Source: Barnesiella sp. An55 | Lineage (GTDB): Bacteria; Bacteroidota; Bacteroidia; Bacteroidales; Barnesiellaceae | Reading direction: 5' to 3' | NCBI RefSeq assembly: GCF_002161555.1 | Contig: NZ_NFHZ01000008.1 | Coordinates: forward strand, 80,131 to 144,130 | DNA length: 64,000 bases | Shown: piece by piece, positions 1 through 8,225 of the stretch | Layout of the letters: every line of letters starts with the position of its first letter | How positions within the stretch are numbered: position 1 is the stretch's first letter | Notes under the pieces: generated by a model | What the model was told of the DNA's origin: nothing | Database searches by the model: none | What the model saw: the letters and a program-made list of their open reading frames with translations, nothing else | Program-made: the position numbers and the translations under genes

Positions 1-437
1 TGGTAGATGTCCTTGAAAAAGACTTTACCCAGGTGGTCACCCTCGGTGATGATGATGACGTGCTGTGTGCTCAGGTCGCTCAGGTTGGCGAAGGTGGGGC
101 CGAACATGGGGTGAGTAGAGACGAAGGGATGGCCTGCCCGGGCGTAGAACTCGGGCAACCCGGTTTTTACCGAGGCGATGTCCGACAAGATGGTGCGGGC
201 CGGCAGGTAGGGCAGCACCGACTCGAAGGCCTCGATGGTGTATTTGACCGTGGCGGCGTTGATGACCAGGTCGGGGGCAAACTCGCCTATCTCTTCGGGG
301 CGGGTCATGCGCAGGGTGTTGAAGGCATAGCGAAGCCGACGGGGATCGACGTCGTAGAGGGCGACTTCGTGGTCGAAACTGAGTACGTCGGCAAAGAACG
401 AGCCCATCTTGCCGGCTCCGAGAATGACTATTTTCAT
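1..437 (-). CDS. tyrA: Prephenate dehydrogenase TyrA, C-terminus cut by window edge
   Basis: This partial gene would oxidatively decarboxylate prephenate to 4-hydroxyphenylpyruvate in tyrosine synthesis. Only the first 145 codons are in the window; the frame is open to the left edge. It begins MKIVILGAGKMGSFFADVLS, a Rossmann GxGxMG dinucleotide-binding loop. Further on it has the SDIASVK and HPMFGP motifs typical of prephenate dehydrogenases. The ATG at 437 lies 26 nt after the stop of the DAHP synthase/chorismate mutase gene on the same strand. It is therefore the fourth structural gene of the pheA operon and should share its attenuator. Whether a C-terminal regulatory domain exists cannot be seen. 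Confidence 0.9.
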   Translation of the reverse strand, partial: MKIVILGAGKMGSFFADVLSFDHEVALYDVDPRRLRYAFNTLRMTRPEEIGEFAPDLVINAATVKYTIEAFESVLPYLPARTILSDIASVKTGLPEFYARAGHPFVSTHPMFGPTFANLSDLSTQHVIIITEGDHLGKVFFKDIY

Positions 438-463
438 AGACGATACGATTGCTTATACCATTA

Positions 464-1528
464 TTATTTGTTGAGAATCTCCATTTGTTGGTGTACCGAC
501 TCTTCGTGGATGGCCTGCATCACCTCTTTCATAAATTCGGCACCCATGCCCAGCTCTACGGCTTGAGCCATGCGCTTTTGCAGAATTTCGTCGTAGCGGC
601 TGGTCTGCAACACGGGCATGCTGTGCTCCTTTTTGTATTGGCCTATCTCGCGCGATACCCGCATGCGCTTGGCCAGCAGCTCGAGCAGTTGGTTGTCGAG
701 CTGGTCGATTTGGCTTCGCAGTTCCGAGAGGTTCTCGGTCGTCTGGGTGGTCTCGCGGATGACCAGCATGTGGAGGATGTAGTTCAAGGCGTCGGGGGTC
801 ACTTGCTGGTTCTTGTCGCTCCAGGCACAGTCGGGGTCGCAGTGCGACTCGACGATGAGGCCGTCGAATCCCAGGTCCATGGCCTGTTGGCAGAGCGGAG
901 CCACCAGTTCGCGCTTACCCCCTATGTGGCTGGGGTCGCAGAAGATGGGCAGGTTGGGCAGGCGCCGACGCAACTCGATGGGGATGTGCCACTGGGGCAT
1001 GTTGCGGTAGAGGTGCTTGTCGTAGCTGCTGAAGCCGCGATGGATGACTGCCAGCCGGTGCAGACCCGCATTGTAAATGCGCTCGACGGCACCGATCCAC
1101 AGCTCCAGGTCGGGATTTACGGGGTTTTTGATCAAGACGGGGATATCGACCCCCTTCAGGGCGTTGGCAATCTCTTGTACGGCAAAGGGATTGGCCGTGG
1201 TGCGGGCCCCGATCCACAGGATGTCGATGCCGTGTTTGAGGGCTTCGAACACGTGGCGCTCGGTGGCCACCTCGGTGGCGGTGTACATGCCGGTCTCCTC
1301 TTTGACCCGCTTGAGCCAGGCCAGGCCCTCCACGCCCACGCCTTCGAAACCTCCCGGTTTGGTGCGGGGTTTCCATATCCCGGCGCGGAATATCTTGATA
1401 CCTTGTGCAGCCAGTTGCCGGGCCGTGTTCATAACTTGTTCTTCGGTCTCGGCACTACAGGGACCGGCTATGATGATGGGGCGTTTGCTATCGACCCCGG
1501 GGAGTACAATGGGTTGTAAATCGTTCAT
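464..1528 (-). CDS. Bifunctional DAHP synthase / chorismate mutase
   Basis: This 354-residue fusion catalyses the first step of the shikimate pathway (phosphoenolpyruvate plus erythrose 4-phosphate to DAHP) and the branch step chorismate to prephenate. Residues 1 to about 260 form the DAHP synthase, with AGPCSAE at 21-27, KPRTKPGGFEG near 54-63 and CDPSHIGGKRE; it looks like the short KDO8P-synthase-like class. Residues about 267-354 form an all-helical AroQ-type chorismate mutase starting LSELRSQIDQLD, with the conserved RxxxxREIGxYK pattern. A fused mutase often also gives the synthase its feedback site; that is family knowledge, not visible here. It starts 13 nt after the aminotransferase gene ends and precedes tyrA, so one transcript would supply flux into both Phe and Tyr branches. 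Confidence 0.93.
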   Translation of the reverse strand: MNDLQPIVLPGVDSKRPIIIAGPCSAETEEQVMNTARQLAAQGIKIFRAGIWKPRTKPGGFEGVGVEGLAWLKRVKEETGMYTATEVATERHVFEALKHGIDILWIGARTTANPFAVQEIANALKGVDIPVLIKNPVNPDLELWIGAVERIYNAGLHRLAVIHRGFSSYDKHLYRNMPQWHIPIELRRRLPNLPIFCDPSHIGGKRELVAPLCQQAMDLGFDGLIVESHCDPDCAWSDKNQQVTPDALNYILHMLVIRETTQTTENLSELRSQIDQLDNQLLELLAKRMRVSREIGQYKKEHSMPVLQTSRYDEILQKRMAQAVELGMGAEFMKEVMQAIHEESVHQQMEILNK

Positions 1529-1541
1529 GATGAGAGTGTAT

Positions 1542-2726
1542 TTAAGATTTCATATTTTGGATTCGTTGCAGGGCTTCGCTCATTCGTTCGTCGGGTGCGC
1601 AGAGCGAGATGCGCAGATAGCGGTTGCCTTGGCTCCCGAAGATGAAGCCTGGGGTGATGAAGACGCGGGCTTCGTGGAGTACCCGGTCGGCCATCGACTC
1701 GGCATCGCGGGCTTCGTCGGGGATACGACCCCACAGGAAGAGCCCCACTTGTGAGGGATCGTACCGGCACCCGAGCGATTGCATGATCTGCTCGGCAATT
1801 GCTCGCCGGGAGCGATATACCCGGTTCACCTCGGCATACCACTCGGGGCCGCACGAGAGAGCCTTTATTGCCGCGCTTTGCAGGGGGCGGAACATGCCCG
1901 AGTCGATGTTGCTCTTCACCCGCAGTATCCATTCGACAAACCGGGGGTTGGAGGCCAGCATCCCGATGCGCCAGCCCGCCATGTTGTGCGACTTGCTCAG
2001 CGAGTTCATCTCGATGCAGCACTCGCGCGCACCGGGAATCGACAGCAGGCTGAGGGGTTGGTCGTTGAGGATAAAGCTGTAGGGGTTGTCGTTGACGATG
2101 ACGATGCCGTGGCGCCGGCCAAACTCGACCAGACGGGTAAACAGCTCTACCGAGGCGTTGGTGCCGGTGGGCATGTGGGGGTAGTTGACCCACATGAGTT
2201 TGATGCGGTCGAGCGGCAGCGACTCGAGCTGGTCGAAGTCGGGTTGCCACCCGTGGCTCTCGTCGAGGTCGTAGGTGAATATCTCGGCCTCGGCCAGCCG
2301 GCTCACCGAGGTGTAGGTGGGATAGCCGGGGTTGGGAACCAGCACACCGTCGCCGGCGTTGAGAAAGGCGAGGCTGATGTGCAGGATACCCTCCTTCGAG
2401 CCGATGAGCGGCTGTATCTCACGCTGCGGGTCGAGGACGACACCATACCAGCGGGCATACCAGTCGGCAAAGGCCTGGCGCAGCTCGGGTATTCCTACAT
2501 AGGGTTGATAGCTGTGGGTGTCGGGGCGTCGGCTCTCGGAGCAAAGCGCTTCGATGGTGTCGGCGTGAGGCGGCCGGTCGGGCCCGCCTATGCCCAGACT
2601 GATGATGTCGAGCCCCTGGGCGTTGAGGTCGGCAATCTCTCTCAACTTGCGCGAGAAGTAGTATTCGCTCACGCTGTTCACCCGGTTGGCGGGCTGTATG
2701 TCAAAGGGGACGGTTGAATTCTGCAT
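1542..2726 (-). CDS. PLP-dependent class I/II aminotransferase (probably aromatic)
   Basis: This 394-residue fold-type I aminotransferase has the substrate loop SLGIGGPD near residues 43-50, NYPHMPTGT at 181-189 (the NPxNPTG-type motif), the cofactor Asp/Tyr pair in NDNPYS, and the PLP lysine K245 in NSLSKSHNMAGWR. Its sequence resembles diaminopimelate-type aminotransferases. Its position between pheA and the DAHP synthase/chorismate mutase gene argues for transamination of phenylpyruvate and 4-hydroxyphenylpyruvate; that substrate is inferred from context. Its start overlaps the end of pheA by 26 nt (2701-2726), which implies translational coupling. Confidence 0.88.
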   Translation of the reverse strand: MQNSTVPFDIQPANRVNSVSEYYFSRKLREIADLNAQGLDIISLGIGGPDRPPHADTIEALCSESRRPDTHSYQPYVGIPELRQAFADWYARWYGVVLDPQREIQPLIGSKEGILHISLAFLNAGDGVLVPNPGYPTYTSVSRLAEAEIFTYDLDESHGWQPDFDQLESLPLDRIKLMWVNYPHMPTGTNASVELFTRLVEFGRRHGIVIVNDNPYSFILNDQPLSLLSIPGARECCIEMNSLSKSHNMAGWRIGMLASNPRFVEWILRVKSNIDSGMFRPLQSAAIKALSCGPEWYAEVNRVYRSRRAIAEQIMQSLGCRYDPSQVGLFLWGRIPDEARDAESMADRVLHEARVFITPGFIFGSQGNRYLRISLCAPDERMSEALQRIQNMKS

Positions 2727-3546
2727 ATTCTCCGAGTATTTTGAAGTTTTTGGTCAGGGGGCGTATAGCCTCGAGCGATTGTTTGTAACGGGTGAAATTG
2801 TCGAAGGTAAGGTCGATGTAGAAGCGATACTCCCATTCTCGCCCGATGATAGGCATGGATTGTATTTTCGACAGGTTGATGTCATAGAAGGAGAGAATGG
2901 TGAGCACCTTCGACAGACTGCCTTGCGTGTGGGGCAGGCTGAAGACGAGCGATGCCTTGTTGATGCGTTTGCCAGCGGTGAGTAGCTCGCTGTAGAGCGG
3001 ATTGGCCACAACCAGAAATCGGGTGAAGTTGCGCTTGTTGGTCTCGATACCCTCGGCCAGGATGTTCAGCCCGTAAATCTCGGCTGCCAGTCGGCCGCAG
3101 ATGGCAGCGTGCCCCTTGAGTTGTTGCTGGGCTATCTCGTAGGCACTGCCTGCCGTATCGTCCTTCTCGACGAGTTTCATGCGGGGGTGAGCCTTGAGGT
3201 ACTCGCCGCACTGCATCAGGGCCATGGGGTGGGAGTTCACCTCGCGTATGTCGTCGAGAGTTTCGCCCGGCAGGGCAGCCAGCACATGTGAGATGCGCAA
3301 CTTGTACTCCCCGATGATATTCAGCTCGCTCTTGCGCAACAGTTCGTGGTTTTGCAGCAGGCTGCCGGCAATGGTATTCTCGATGGCGATGATGCCCAGC
3401 AGGGAGCGGTCGTCGGCCATGCGCTCAAACATCTCGGGGAAGGTGGCGCAGGCTACGGGTTCAATCTCCTCCTCGCCGAAGTAGGCACGGGCGGCAGCTT
3501 CGTGGTAACAGCCTGCTATACCTTGTATGGTCACTCTTTTCTTCAT
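2701..3546 (-). CDS. pheA: Prephenate dehydratase PheA with ACT domain
   Basis: PheA converts prephenate to phenylpyruvate. The 281-residue protein has a periplasmic-binding-like catalytic domain (about 1-185) with the catalytic TRF motif at 175-177 (NFTRFLVV). An ACT domain follows (about 197-275: HTQGSLSKVLTILSFYDINL). The Phe-binding ESRP motif known from other PheA proteins reads QSMP here (229-232), so allosteric control by Phe may differ. It is first in the operon. Its ATG lies only about 7 nt downstream of the T-tract of an intrinsic terminator in the leader, which makes transcriptional attenuation the obvious control. Confidence 0.94.
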   Translation of the reverse strand: MKKRVTIQGIAGCYHEAAARAYFGEEEIEPVACATFPEMFERMADDRSLLGIIAIENTIAGSLLQNHELLRKSELNIIGEYKLRISHVLAALPGETLDDIREVNSHPMALMQCGEYLKAHPRMKLVEKDDTAGSAYEIAQQQLKGHAAICGRLAAEIYGLNILAEGIETNKRNFTRFLVVANPLYSELLTAGKRINKASLVFSLPHTQGSLSKVLTILSFYDINLSKIQSMPIIGREWEYRFYIDLTFDNFTRYKQSLEAIRPLTKNFKILGEYAEFNRPL

Positions 3547-3552
3547 AAGTCG

Positions 3553-3590
3553 AAAATAAAAAATCCCGTTCGTGTGATGAACGGGATTTT
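3553..3590 (-). terminator. Attenuator terminator in front of pheA
   Basis: Read on the minus strand, AAAATCCCGTTC (3590-3579) pairs perfectly with GAACGGGATTTT (3571-3560). This gives a 12-bp stem with a 7-nt loop, followed by a T-rich tract ending near 3553. It sits between the aromatic leader peptide and the pheA ATG at 3546, so it would stop transcription before the operon. Its 5' arm can instead pair with the segment 3636-3646. Confidence 0.9.
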
Positions 3591-3625
3591 ATTGTACATA
3601 TATCGTTATTCTGTTTTACAAGTTC

Positions 3626-3706
3626 TTAGTTGCATAAAACCCCGTTTTTATTTTGGTGAAAATAAAAATAAAAGTAAAAGTAATATGCAAAATCAAAGTT
3701 TCTCAT
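3626..3706 (-). CDS. pheL: Phe/Tyr-rich leader peptide of the pheA operon
   Basis: This short ORF encodes 26 residues and ends with TAA at 3628-3626. It starts with ATG at 3706, about 28 nt after the promoter -7 box. Of residues 4-16, eleven are aromatic: Phe at 4, 6, 10, 12, 14 and 16 (all TTT) and Tyr at 8, 9, 11, 13 and 15 (TAT or TAC), ending in the alternating run YYFYFYFYF. Such density is the hallmark of a ribosome-stalling leader peptide. The last codons (21-24, AAC GGG GTT TT) contain the antiterminator arm. Scarcity of charged tRNA-Phe or tRNA-Tyr should stall the ribosome upstream of that arm and free it to open the terminator. No function beyond regulation is expected. Confidence 0.9.
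   Translation of the reverse strand: MRNFDFAYYFYFYFYFHQNKNGVLCN
3636..3646 (-). promoter_or_regulatory. Antiterminator arm inside the leader ORF
   Basis: The minus-strand segment AACGGGGTTTT (3646 to 3636) can form 11 bp, one of them G·U, with AAAATCCCGTT at 3590-3580, which is the 5' arm of the pheA attenuator terminator. It lies in leader codons 21-24. A ribosome moving to the leader stop would cover it (termination), while one stalled at codons 8-16 would leave it free (antitermination). The pairing is read directly; the switching mechanism is inferred from classical attenuators. Confidence 0.78.
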
Positions 3707-3733
3707 CGTGTCTCAATTGTGAGTTTGATGTTG

Positions 3734-3764
3734 CAAATGTAATGAAATCATTTTTGAATCCAAA
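3734..3764 (-). promoter_or_regulatory. Bacteroidetes-type promoter of the pheA operon
   Basis: On the minus strand a TTTG -33 box (3764-3761) is followed after exactly 19 nt by TACATTTG (3741-3734), an exact match to the TAnnTTTG -7 box. Transcription would start near 3727, about 20 nt before the leader peptide ATG at 3706. Confidence 0.85.
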
Positions 3765-3935
3765 CAAATCGTTATGAATTTTTGAATAAAACGATATATT
3801 TTTTATTCTTTTTGCGTAAGAGCCGGCATCGCGACATTGCAAAAGAGGTTCGGACAGAGCCGAGGATATGGTGGCGTAGAGAGGGCTCCGACAAAAAACT
3901 CCCCACAATTTGGACTTTTTGTCCTCGACTTTTCG

Positions 3936-3943
3936 TATCTTTG
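3936..3943 (+). promoter_or_regulatory. -7 promoter element for the acidic protein gene
   Basis: TATCTTTG matches the TAnnTTTG -7 consensus and lies 22 nt before the ATG at 3966. A TTTG at 3909-3912 is 23 nt upstream, slightly wider than usual, so the -33 box is weak. Confidence 0.6.
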
Positions 3944-3965
3944 AAGGTCGAATAAATGAATACAT

Positions 3966-4427
3966 ATGAACGCTTCGGAACAAAAACTTTTCTCAACCCT
4001 GTGCGAAACCATCTGTGCGGCTGTCGAGAAGGCCCGTGCAGAGGACATGTCGCTCACCGACATGTATGTGCAGGTGAAGTATGACGAACAACTGTTTACC
4101 GTCTTTGACGATGCCGACGGGGTGTTGGCTCAAGCAACCGTCGAGGAGCTCGACGAGTGGCGCTCGGCTCACGACAGCGAGGAACCTCATGTGGCGTTGA
4201 TTGCTTTTTTGAGAGAGGTGTTGAATCACGACGAGGTGAACAAGGCCCTTCATTCGCTCGATTTTATTTCGCCCTTCTCGGTGGTCCTGGTCGATGCCAA
4301 TATGGAACCGGTAGCCGATCTCATCACGCTCGACGACGAGAATATCTATCTGCACGACGATTTTTGGGAAAAGATGGACAAGGAGCTCGACGACTTCTTC
4401 GACCAGCTCATGGCCGATACCAAGTGA
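3966..4427 (+). CDS. Acidic conserved-looking protein of unknown function
   Basis: I do not recognise this 153-residue protein. It is strongly acidic, rich in Asp and Glu, with no signal peptide, membrane segment or cysteine pair motif. The C-terminus (WEKMDKELDDFFDQLMADTK) looks helical. Codon use matches its neighbours and it has its own -7 box 22 nt upstream, so it is very likely a real cytosolic protein. It stands alone between the divergent aromatic operon and tig. The composition suggests a protein- or ribosome-associated factor, but nothing in the sequence proves that. Confidence 0.75.
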   Translation: MNASEQKLFSTLCETICAAVEKARAEDMSLTDMYVQVKYDEQLFTVFDDADGVLAQATVEELDEWRSAHDSEEPHVALIAFLREVLNHDEVNKALHSLDFISPFSVVLVDANMEPVADLITLDDENIYLHDDFWEKMDKELDDFFDQLMADTK

Positions 4428-4496
4428 ACCACACCTGGGCCTGGCTGTGAAAAGAGGGTGGTGATGCCCGACTCCAAAGAAAAATTTTAATAATAA

Positions 4497-4527
4497 TTTG
4501 ATTATCGAAAGATAAGCACTAATTTTG
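4497..4527 (+). promoter_or_regulatory. Promoter of tig
   Basis: A TTTG box (4497-4500), 19 nt and TAATTTTG (4520-4527) make a full match to the Bacteroidetes promoter. Transcription would start near 4534, leaving a leader of about 70 nt before the tig ATG. Confidence 0.85.
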
Positions 4528-4607
4528 CGCTCTCAAAATTTGCACGCTTTTTGCAGGGAATAGAGAGAAAAACAGTAAAGAGTCTAATTTAATAAAATTC
4601 ATAAAGA

Positions 4608-5969
4608 ATGAACGTTTCACATCAAAACACCGACAACCTGAATGCAGTGATTTCGATTGAAATATCGAAAGCCGATTATCAGGACAAAGTTGATAAATCT
4701 CTTCGCGCTTACGGGCAGAAAGCCAACATCCCCGGTTTCAGAAAAGGGAAAGTACCGTTTAGCATCCTCACGAAGATGTTCGGAAAATCGGTTCGGGTAG
4801 AAGAGATCAACCGCTTGGTTTCAGAAGCCTTGTACAATTATATCCGCGACAACAAACTCAATATCCTGGGCGAGCCTATGACGGCCGAAGACATGACGGT
4901 CGATCTCGATGCTCAGGACGACTTCACCTTCCGTTTCGATGTAGCCCTGGCTCCCGAGCTGGATGTGAAAGTCGATAAGAAAATCAAGGTTCCCTACTAC
5001 ACGATTACCGTTGACGACGACATGGTAAAACGTCAGAACGAAGCTTTCCTGACTCGTTTCGGCAAACAGGTTTCGGTAGATGAATCGACCGATGAGAGAG
5101 ACCTCATCAAGGGTTCGATGGTCGAGTTGTCGAGCGACGGCACTCCCCTCGAAGGTGGCATCACTGTCGAGAGCACCATCGTATCGCCCAACTACTTCAA
5201 GAGCGACGAGGAGAAAGCCAAATTTGCCGGCGTGAAGAAAGGCGACAAAGTGGTATTCAACCCCTCGAAGAGTTGCAACGCTTCGGTAGCCGAGCTCGCT
5301 TCGATGCTCAATACCGACAAGGAGAAGGCTGCCAATGTGACATCCGACTTCGAAATGACAGTGACAGATATTACACATCTGCAACCGGCCGAGTTGAACC
5401 AAGAACTGTTTGACAACGTATTTGGCAAAGATGCCGTCAAGAGCGAAGAAGAGTATTTCGCCAAACTGCGTGAGATGATTGCCCATCAACTGGTTCCCGA
5501 GAGCGACTACAAGTTCTCGATCGATGCCCGCGCTGCCATCGAAAAGGCCGTAGGCGATTTCGAGTTGCCCGACGCATTCCTCAAACGCTGGTTGCTGGCT
5601 ACCGACAAGGAGCGCAAGGCCGAGACTATCGACGAAGATTTTGCCAAGATGGTACCCGACTTGAAGTGGCAGTTGATCAAAGAGGAGATTGTAAAACAAT
5701 TCGATATCCATGTCGATGACAACGACCTCAAGGCTCTGGCCAAACGTGTGGCTGCCAGCCAGTTTGCCCAATATGGCATGACCGGTGTGCCCGACGATGT
5801 ACTCGAGCGTTACGGCAACGAGATGCTCTCGAGCAAAGAGACTCGCTCGCGCTTGATCAACCAGGCTACCGAGCAGAAGATCCAGACCGCTATCAAAGAG
5901 TCGGTAACCCTTACCCCCAAAGAGATTTCGATGGAGAAATTCCAGAAACTTTTCGAAACTGCCGAGTAA
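4608..5969 (+). CDS. tig: Trigger factor, ribosome-associated chaperone
   Basis: Trigger factor binds nascent chains at the ribosome exit tunnel. This 453-residue protein has the ribosome-docking signature GFRKGKVPFSIL near residues 43-54, within an N-terminal domain of about 120 residues. A poorly conserved middle region follows (about 150-245), where an FKBP-like peptidyl-prolyl isomerase domain would sit, and then a long helical C-terminal chaperone domain. The weak middle domain seems usual for this phylum but leaves isomerase activity uncertain. It has its own promoter and terminator and lies upstream of clpP-clpX, the common bacterial order tig-clpP-clpX. Confidence 0.93.
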   Translation: MNVSHQNTDNLNAVISIEISKADYQDKVDKSLRAYGQKANIPGFRKGKVPFSILTKMFGKSVRVEEINRLVSEALYNYIRDNKLNILGEPMTAEDMTVDLDAQDDFTFRFDVALAPELDVKVDKKIKVPYYTITVDDDMVKRQNEAFLTRFGKQVSVDESTDERDLIKGSMVELSSDGTPLEGGITVESTIVSPNYFKSDEEKAKFAGVKKGDKVVFNPSKSCNASVAELASMLNTDKEKAANVTSDFEMTVTDITHLQPAELNQELFDNVFGKDAVKSEEEYFAKLREMIAHQLVPESDYKFSIDARAAIEKAVGDFELPDAFLKRWLLATDKERKAETIDEDFAKMVPDLKWQLIKEEIVKQFDIHVDDNDLKALAKRVAASQFAQYGMTGVPDDVLERYGNEMLSSKETRSRLINQATEQKIQTAIKESVTLTPKEISMEKFQKLFETAE

Positions 5970-5997
5970 GGAAACGCTTGATACATAACCTCTTTGG

Positions 5998-6032
5998 AGC
6001 CCCGGAACCTTTCGTTTTCGGGGCTTCTTGTT
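5998..6032 (+). terminator. Intrinsic terminator after tig
   Basis: AGCCCCG (5998-6004) pairs with CGGGGCT (6019-6025) and is followed by TCTTGTT. It starts 29 nt after the tig stop and separates tig from clpP. Confidence 0.75.
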
Positions 6033-6137
6033 ACCTGCACCAGTCTGGTTGCGACGTGACGGGGTGGGGCAGGGACACGTGATATATTATTTTTTGTGAA
6101 AGATAGCCGTAAAAAAGTGGCCCGCTTCCTAAAATTA

Positions 6138-6170
6138 TTTGGGGCATAACTGTTTTTATTTATATCTTTG
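6138..6170 (+). promoter_or_regulatory. Promoter of clpP-clpX
   Basis: TTTG (6138-6141), 21 nt and TATCTTTG (6163-6170) match the Bacteroidetes promoter. The position supports the ATG at 6214, since transcription would start near 6177. Confidence 0.82.
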
Positions 6171-6213
6171 ACTGAAAATAGGGTTGAAAACAATCAAAAA
6201 AACGAAGTATAGT

Positions 6214-6909
6214 ATGACAAACGATTTTAGAAATTATGCGGTAAAACACCTGGGCATGAACGGGCTTGCTCTCGATCAGTATGCTCAGTTTACCAGCAGT
6301 TACCTCTCTCCCACGATTATGGAAGAGCGCCAGTTGAATGTCACTCAGATGGATGTGTTCTCGCGATTGATGATGGATCGCGTAATCTTCCTGGGAACAC
6401 CTATCGACGATTATACGTCGAATGTCATCGAGGCTCAGCTGCTCTATCTCGATGCAGCCGATCCCGGCAAAGACATCTCGATCTATTTCAATACCCCGGG
6501 CGGTTCGGTCTATGCCGGTCTGGGCATTTACGACACCATGCAGTTCATCAGCTGCGACGTATCGACCATCTGTACCGGTATGGCTGCCTCGATGGGCGCC
6601 GTGCTGCTGGTAGCCGGTACCAAGGGTAAACGCTTTGCCCTCAAACATTCGCGGGTGATGATACACCAGCCCATGGGTGGTGCTCAGGGACAAGCCTCCG
6701 ATATCGAGATTACGGCCCGTGAGATACAGAAACTCAAGAAAGAACTCTATACCATCATCGCCGACCACTCGGGCAATCCCTATGAGCGGGTCGAAAAAGA
6801 CTCGGACCGCGACTACTGGATGACCGCCATCGAGGCCAAGGAGTATGGCATGATCGACGAAGTATTGGTAAAATCCAAGAAAAACGATTTGAACGATGGC
6901 GAAAGGTGA
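6214..6909 (+). CDS. clpP: ATP-dependent Clp protease proteolytic subunit ClpP
   Basis: ClpP is the serine peptidase chamber that degrades substrates fed by ClpX. From the ATG at 6214 it is 231 residues long. The alternative in-frame TTG at 6184 would add ten residues and lies too close to the predicted transcript start. The catalytic serine is S126 in [12 protein letters not shown] and the histidine is H151 in [12 protein letters not shown]. The substrate strand motif reads FNTPGGS rather than the common NSPGGS, a mild change. The protein is longer at the N-terminus than proteobacterial ClpP, including residues that may be a propeptide. It overlaps clpX by 14 nt, so the two subunits should be made together. 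Confidence 0.95.
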   Translation: MTNDFRNYAVKHLGMNGLALDQYAQFTSSYLSPTIMEERQLNVTQMDVFSRLMMDRVIFLGTPIDDYTSNVIEAQLLYLDAADPGKDISIYFNTPGGSVYAGLGIYDTMQFISCDVSTICTGMAASMGAVLLVAGTKGKRFALKHSRVMIHQPMGGAQGQASDIEITAREIQKLKKELYTIIADHSGNPYERVEKDSDRDYWMTAIEAKEYGMIDEVLVKSKKNDLNDGER

Positions 6910-8122
6910 GAAGTGTAGTTTTTGCGGAAGAGGCGAAAATGAGGTAAGGCTGCTCATGCCGGGACGTGATGGCTGCATTTGCGACGAGTGTGCCGAACAG
7001 GCCTATCTTCTCGCCGAGGAGTATCTGCACAAGCGGCGGAAGAAAGACTCCAAGTGGGCTATCTCGCTCGAGGAGTTGCCCAAGCCCGACGAGATAAAGA
7101 AGTTTCTCGACCAGTATGTCATCGGGCAGGACGATGCCAAGCGGTATCTGGCCGTGTCGGTCTATAACCACTACAAACGCATCATGCAGGCCGCCAGCGA
7201 CGACGATGTCGAGATTGAGAAGTCGAACATCATCATGGTGGGGCCCACCGGTACCGGCAAAACATTGCTGGCCAAGACCATTGCCCGGTTACTCAAGGTG
7301 CCCTTTACGATAGTCGATGCCACCGTACTCACCGAGGCCGGTTACGTGGGCGAGGATATCGAGAGTATTCTCACCCGTCTGCTTCAGGTAGCCGACTATG
7401 ACGTCGAAGCCGCCGAGCGGGGTATCGTGTTTATCGACGAGATCGACAAGATTGCCCGCAAGAGCGACAACCCCTCGATAACCCGCGATGTGAGCGGCGA
7501 GGGTGTGCAGCAAGGTCTGCTGAAACTGCTCGAAGGTTCCATCGTGAACGTGCCGCCACAAGGCGGGCGCAAACACCCCGAGCAGAAGATGATTCCGGTG
7601 AACACCAAGAATATACTCTATATTTGTGGCGGTGCCTTTGACGGTATCGAGCGCAAGATAGCCATGCGGCTTAATGCCCATGTGGTAGGATTCAACGGTG
7701 GCGGCAGCAACAACCGCATCGACCGGGAGAACCTCTTGCAGTACATTGCCCCCCAAGACCTCAAGGCCTATGGACTCATTCCCGAGATTATCGGGCGGTT
7801 GCCCATTCTTACCTATTTGCAACCCCTCGACCGCGAGGCGTTGCGCCGTATCCTGGTCGAGCCCAAGAACTCGATTGTCAAGCAGTATGTCAAACTGTTC
7901 GAGATGGACGGCGTGAAACTCACCTTCGACGACGATATGCTCGACTATGTGGTCGATAAGGCCATCGAGTTCAAGTTGGGAGCCCGTGGGTTGCGCTCGA
8001 TTGTCGAGACGGTGATGATGGATGCCATGTATGAGACCCCCTCGTCGTCCAAAAAGAAATTACATATTACTCGCAGTTATGCCGAGAAAAAATTAGAAAA
8101 AGCAAAACTATTGGCCGTATAA
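6896..8122 (+). CDS. clpX: ClpX, AAA+ unfoldase of the ClpXP protease
   Basis: ClpX recognises, unfolds and translocates substrates into ClpP. The 408-residue protein starts with a treble-clef zinc finger (Cys 7, 10, 29 and 32, in CSFCGRG and CICDEC). It continues with an AAA+ core containing Walker A GPTGTGKT and Walker [14 protein letters not shown]. The ATG at 6896 lies inside the end of clpP, and the zinc finger begins six residues later, so the start is secure. Length and domain order are normal for the family. Confidence 0.96.
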   Translation: MAKGEKCSFCGRGENEVRLLMPGRDGCICDECAEQAYLLAEEYLHKRRKKDSKWAISLEELPKPDEIKKFLDQYVIGQDDAKRYLAVSVYNHYKRIMQAASDDDVEIEKSNIIMVGPTGTGKTLLAKTIARLLKVPFTIVDATVLTEAGYVGEDIESILTRLLQVADYDVEAAERGIVFIDEIDKIARKSDNPSITRDVSGEGVQQGLLKLLEGSIVNVPPQGGRKHPEQKMIPVNTKNILYICGGAFDGIERKIAMRLNAHVVGFNGGGSNNRIDRENLLQYIAPQDLKAYGLIPEIIGRLPILTYLQPLDREALRRILVEPKNSIVKQYVKLFEMDGVKLTFDDDMLDYVVDKAIEFKLGARGLRSIVETVMMDAMYETPSSSKKKLHITRSYAEKKLEKAKLLAV

Positions 8123-8138
8123 AAAAGCAGCAGTAAAA

Positions 8139-8172
8139 TTTGGTAATTACGCAGAGATGTTTATAAATTTGT
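8139..8172 (+). promoter_or_regulatory. Promoter of recQ
   Basis: TTTG (8139-8142), 22 nt and TAAATTTG (8165-8172) form a promoter match 53 nt before the recQ ATG. Confidence 0.72.
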
Positions 8173-8225
8173 TAGACCGATAAAGAGTATCGGGCTAACC
8201 AAATAACGAGAAAGAGAATAACCGT

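Noticed and set aside
3346..3777. Plus-strand frame of 143 codons across the pheA leader
   Set aside because: It runs antisense to the leader peptide and promoter. Its middle is a low-complexity translation of the AT-rich leader and no start signal fits.
3693..4063. Overlapping short minus-strand frames upstream of the pheA promoter
   Set aside because: They overlap the promoter of the acidic gene and have no homology I recognise, and three different frames are open there at once.
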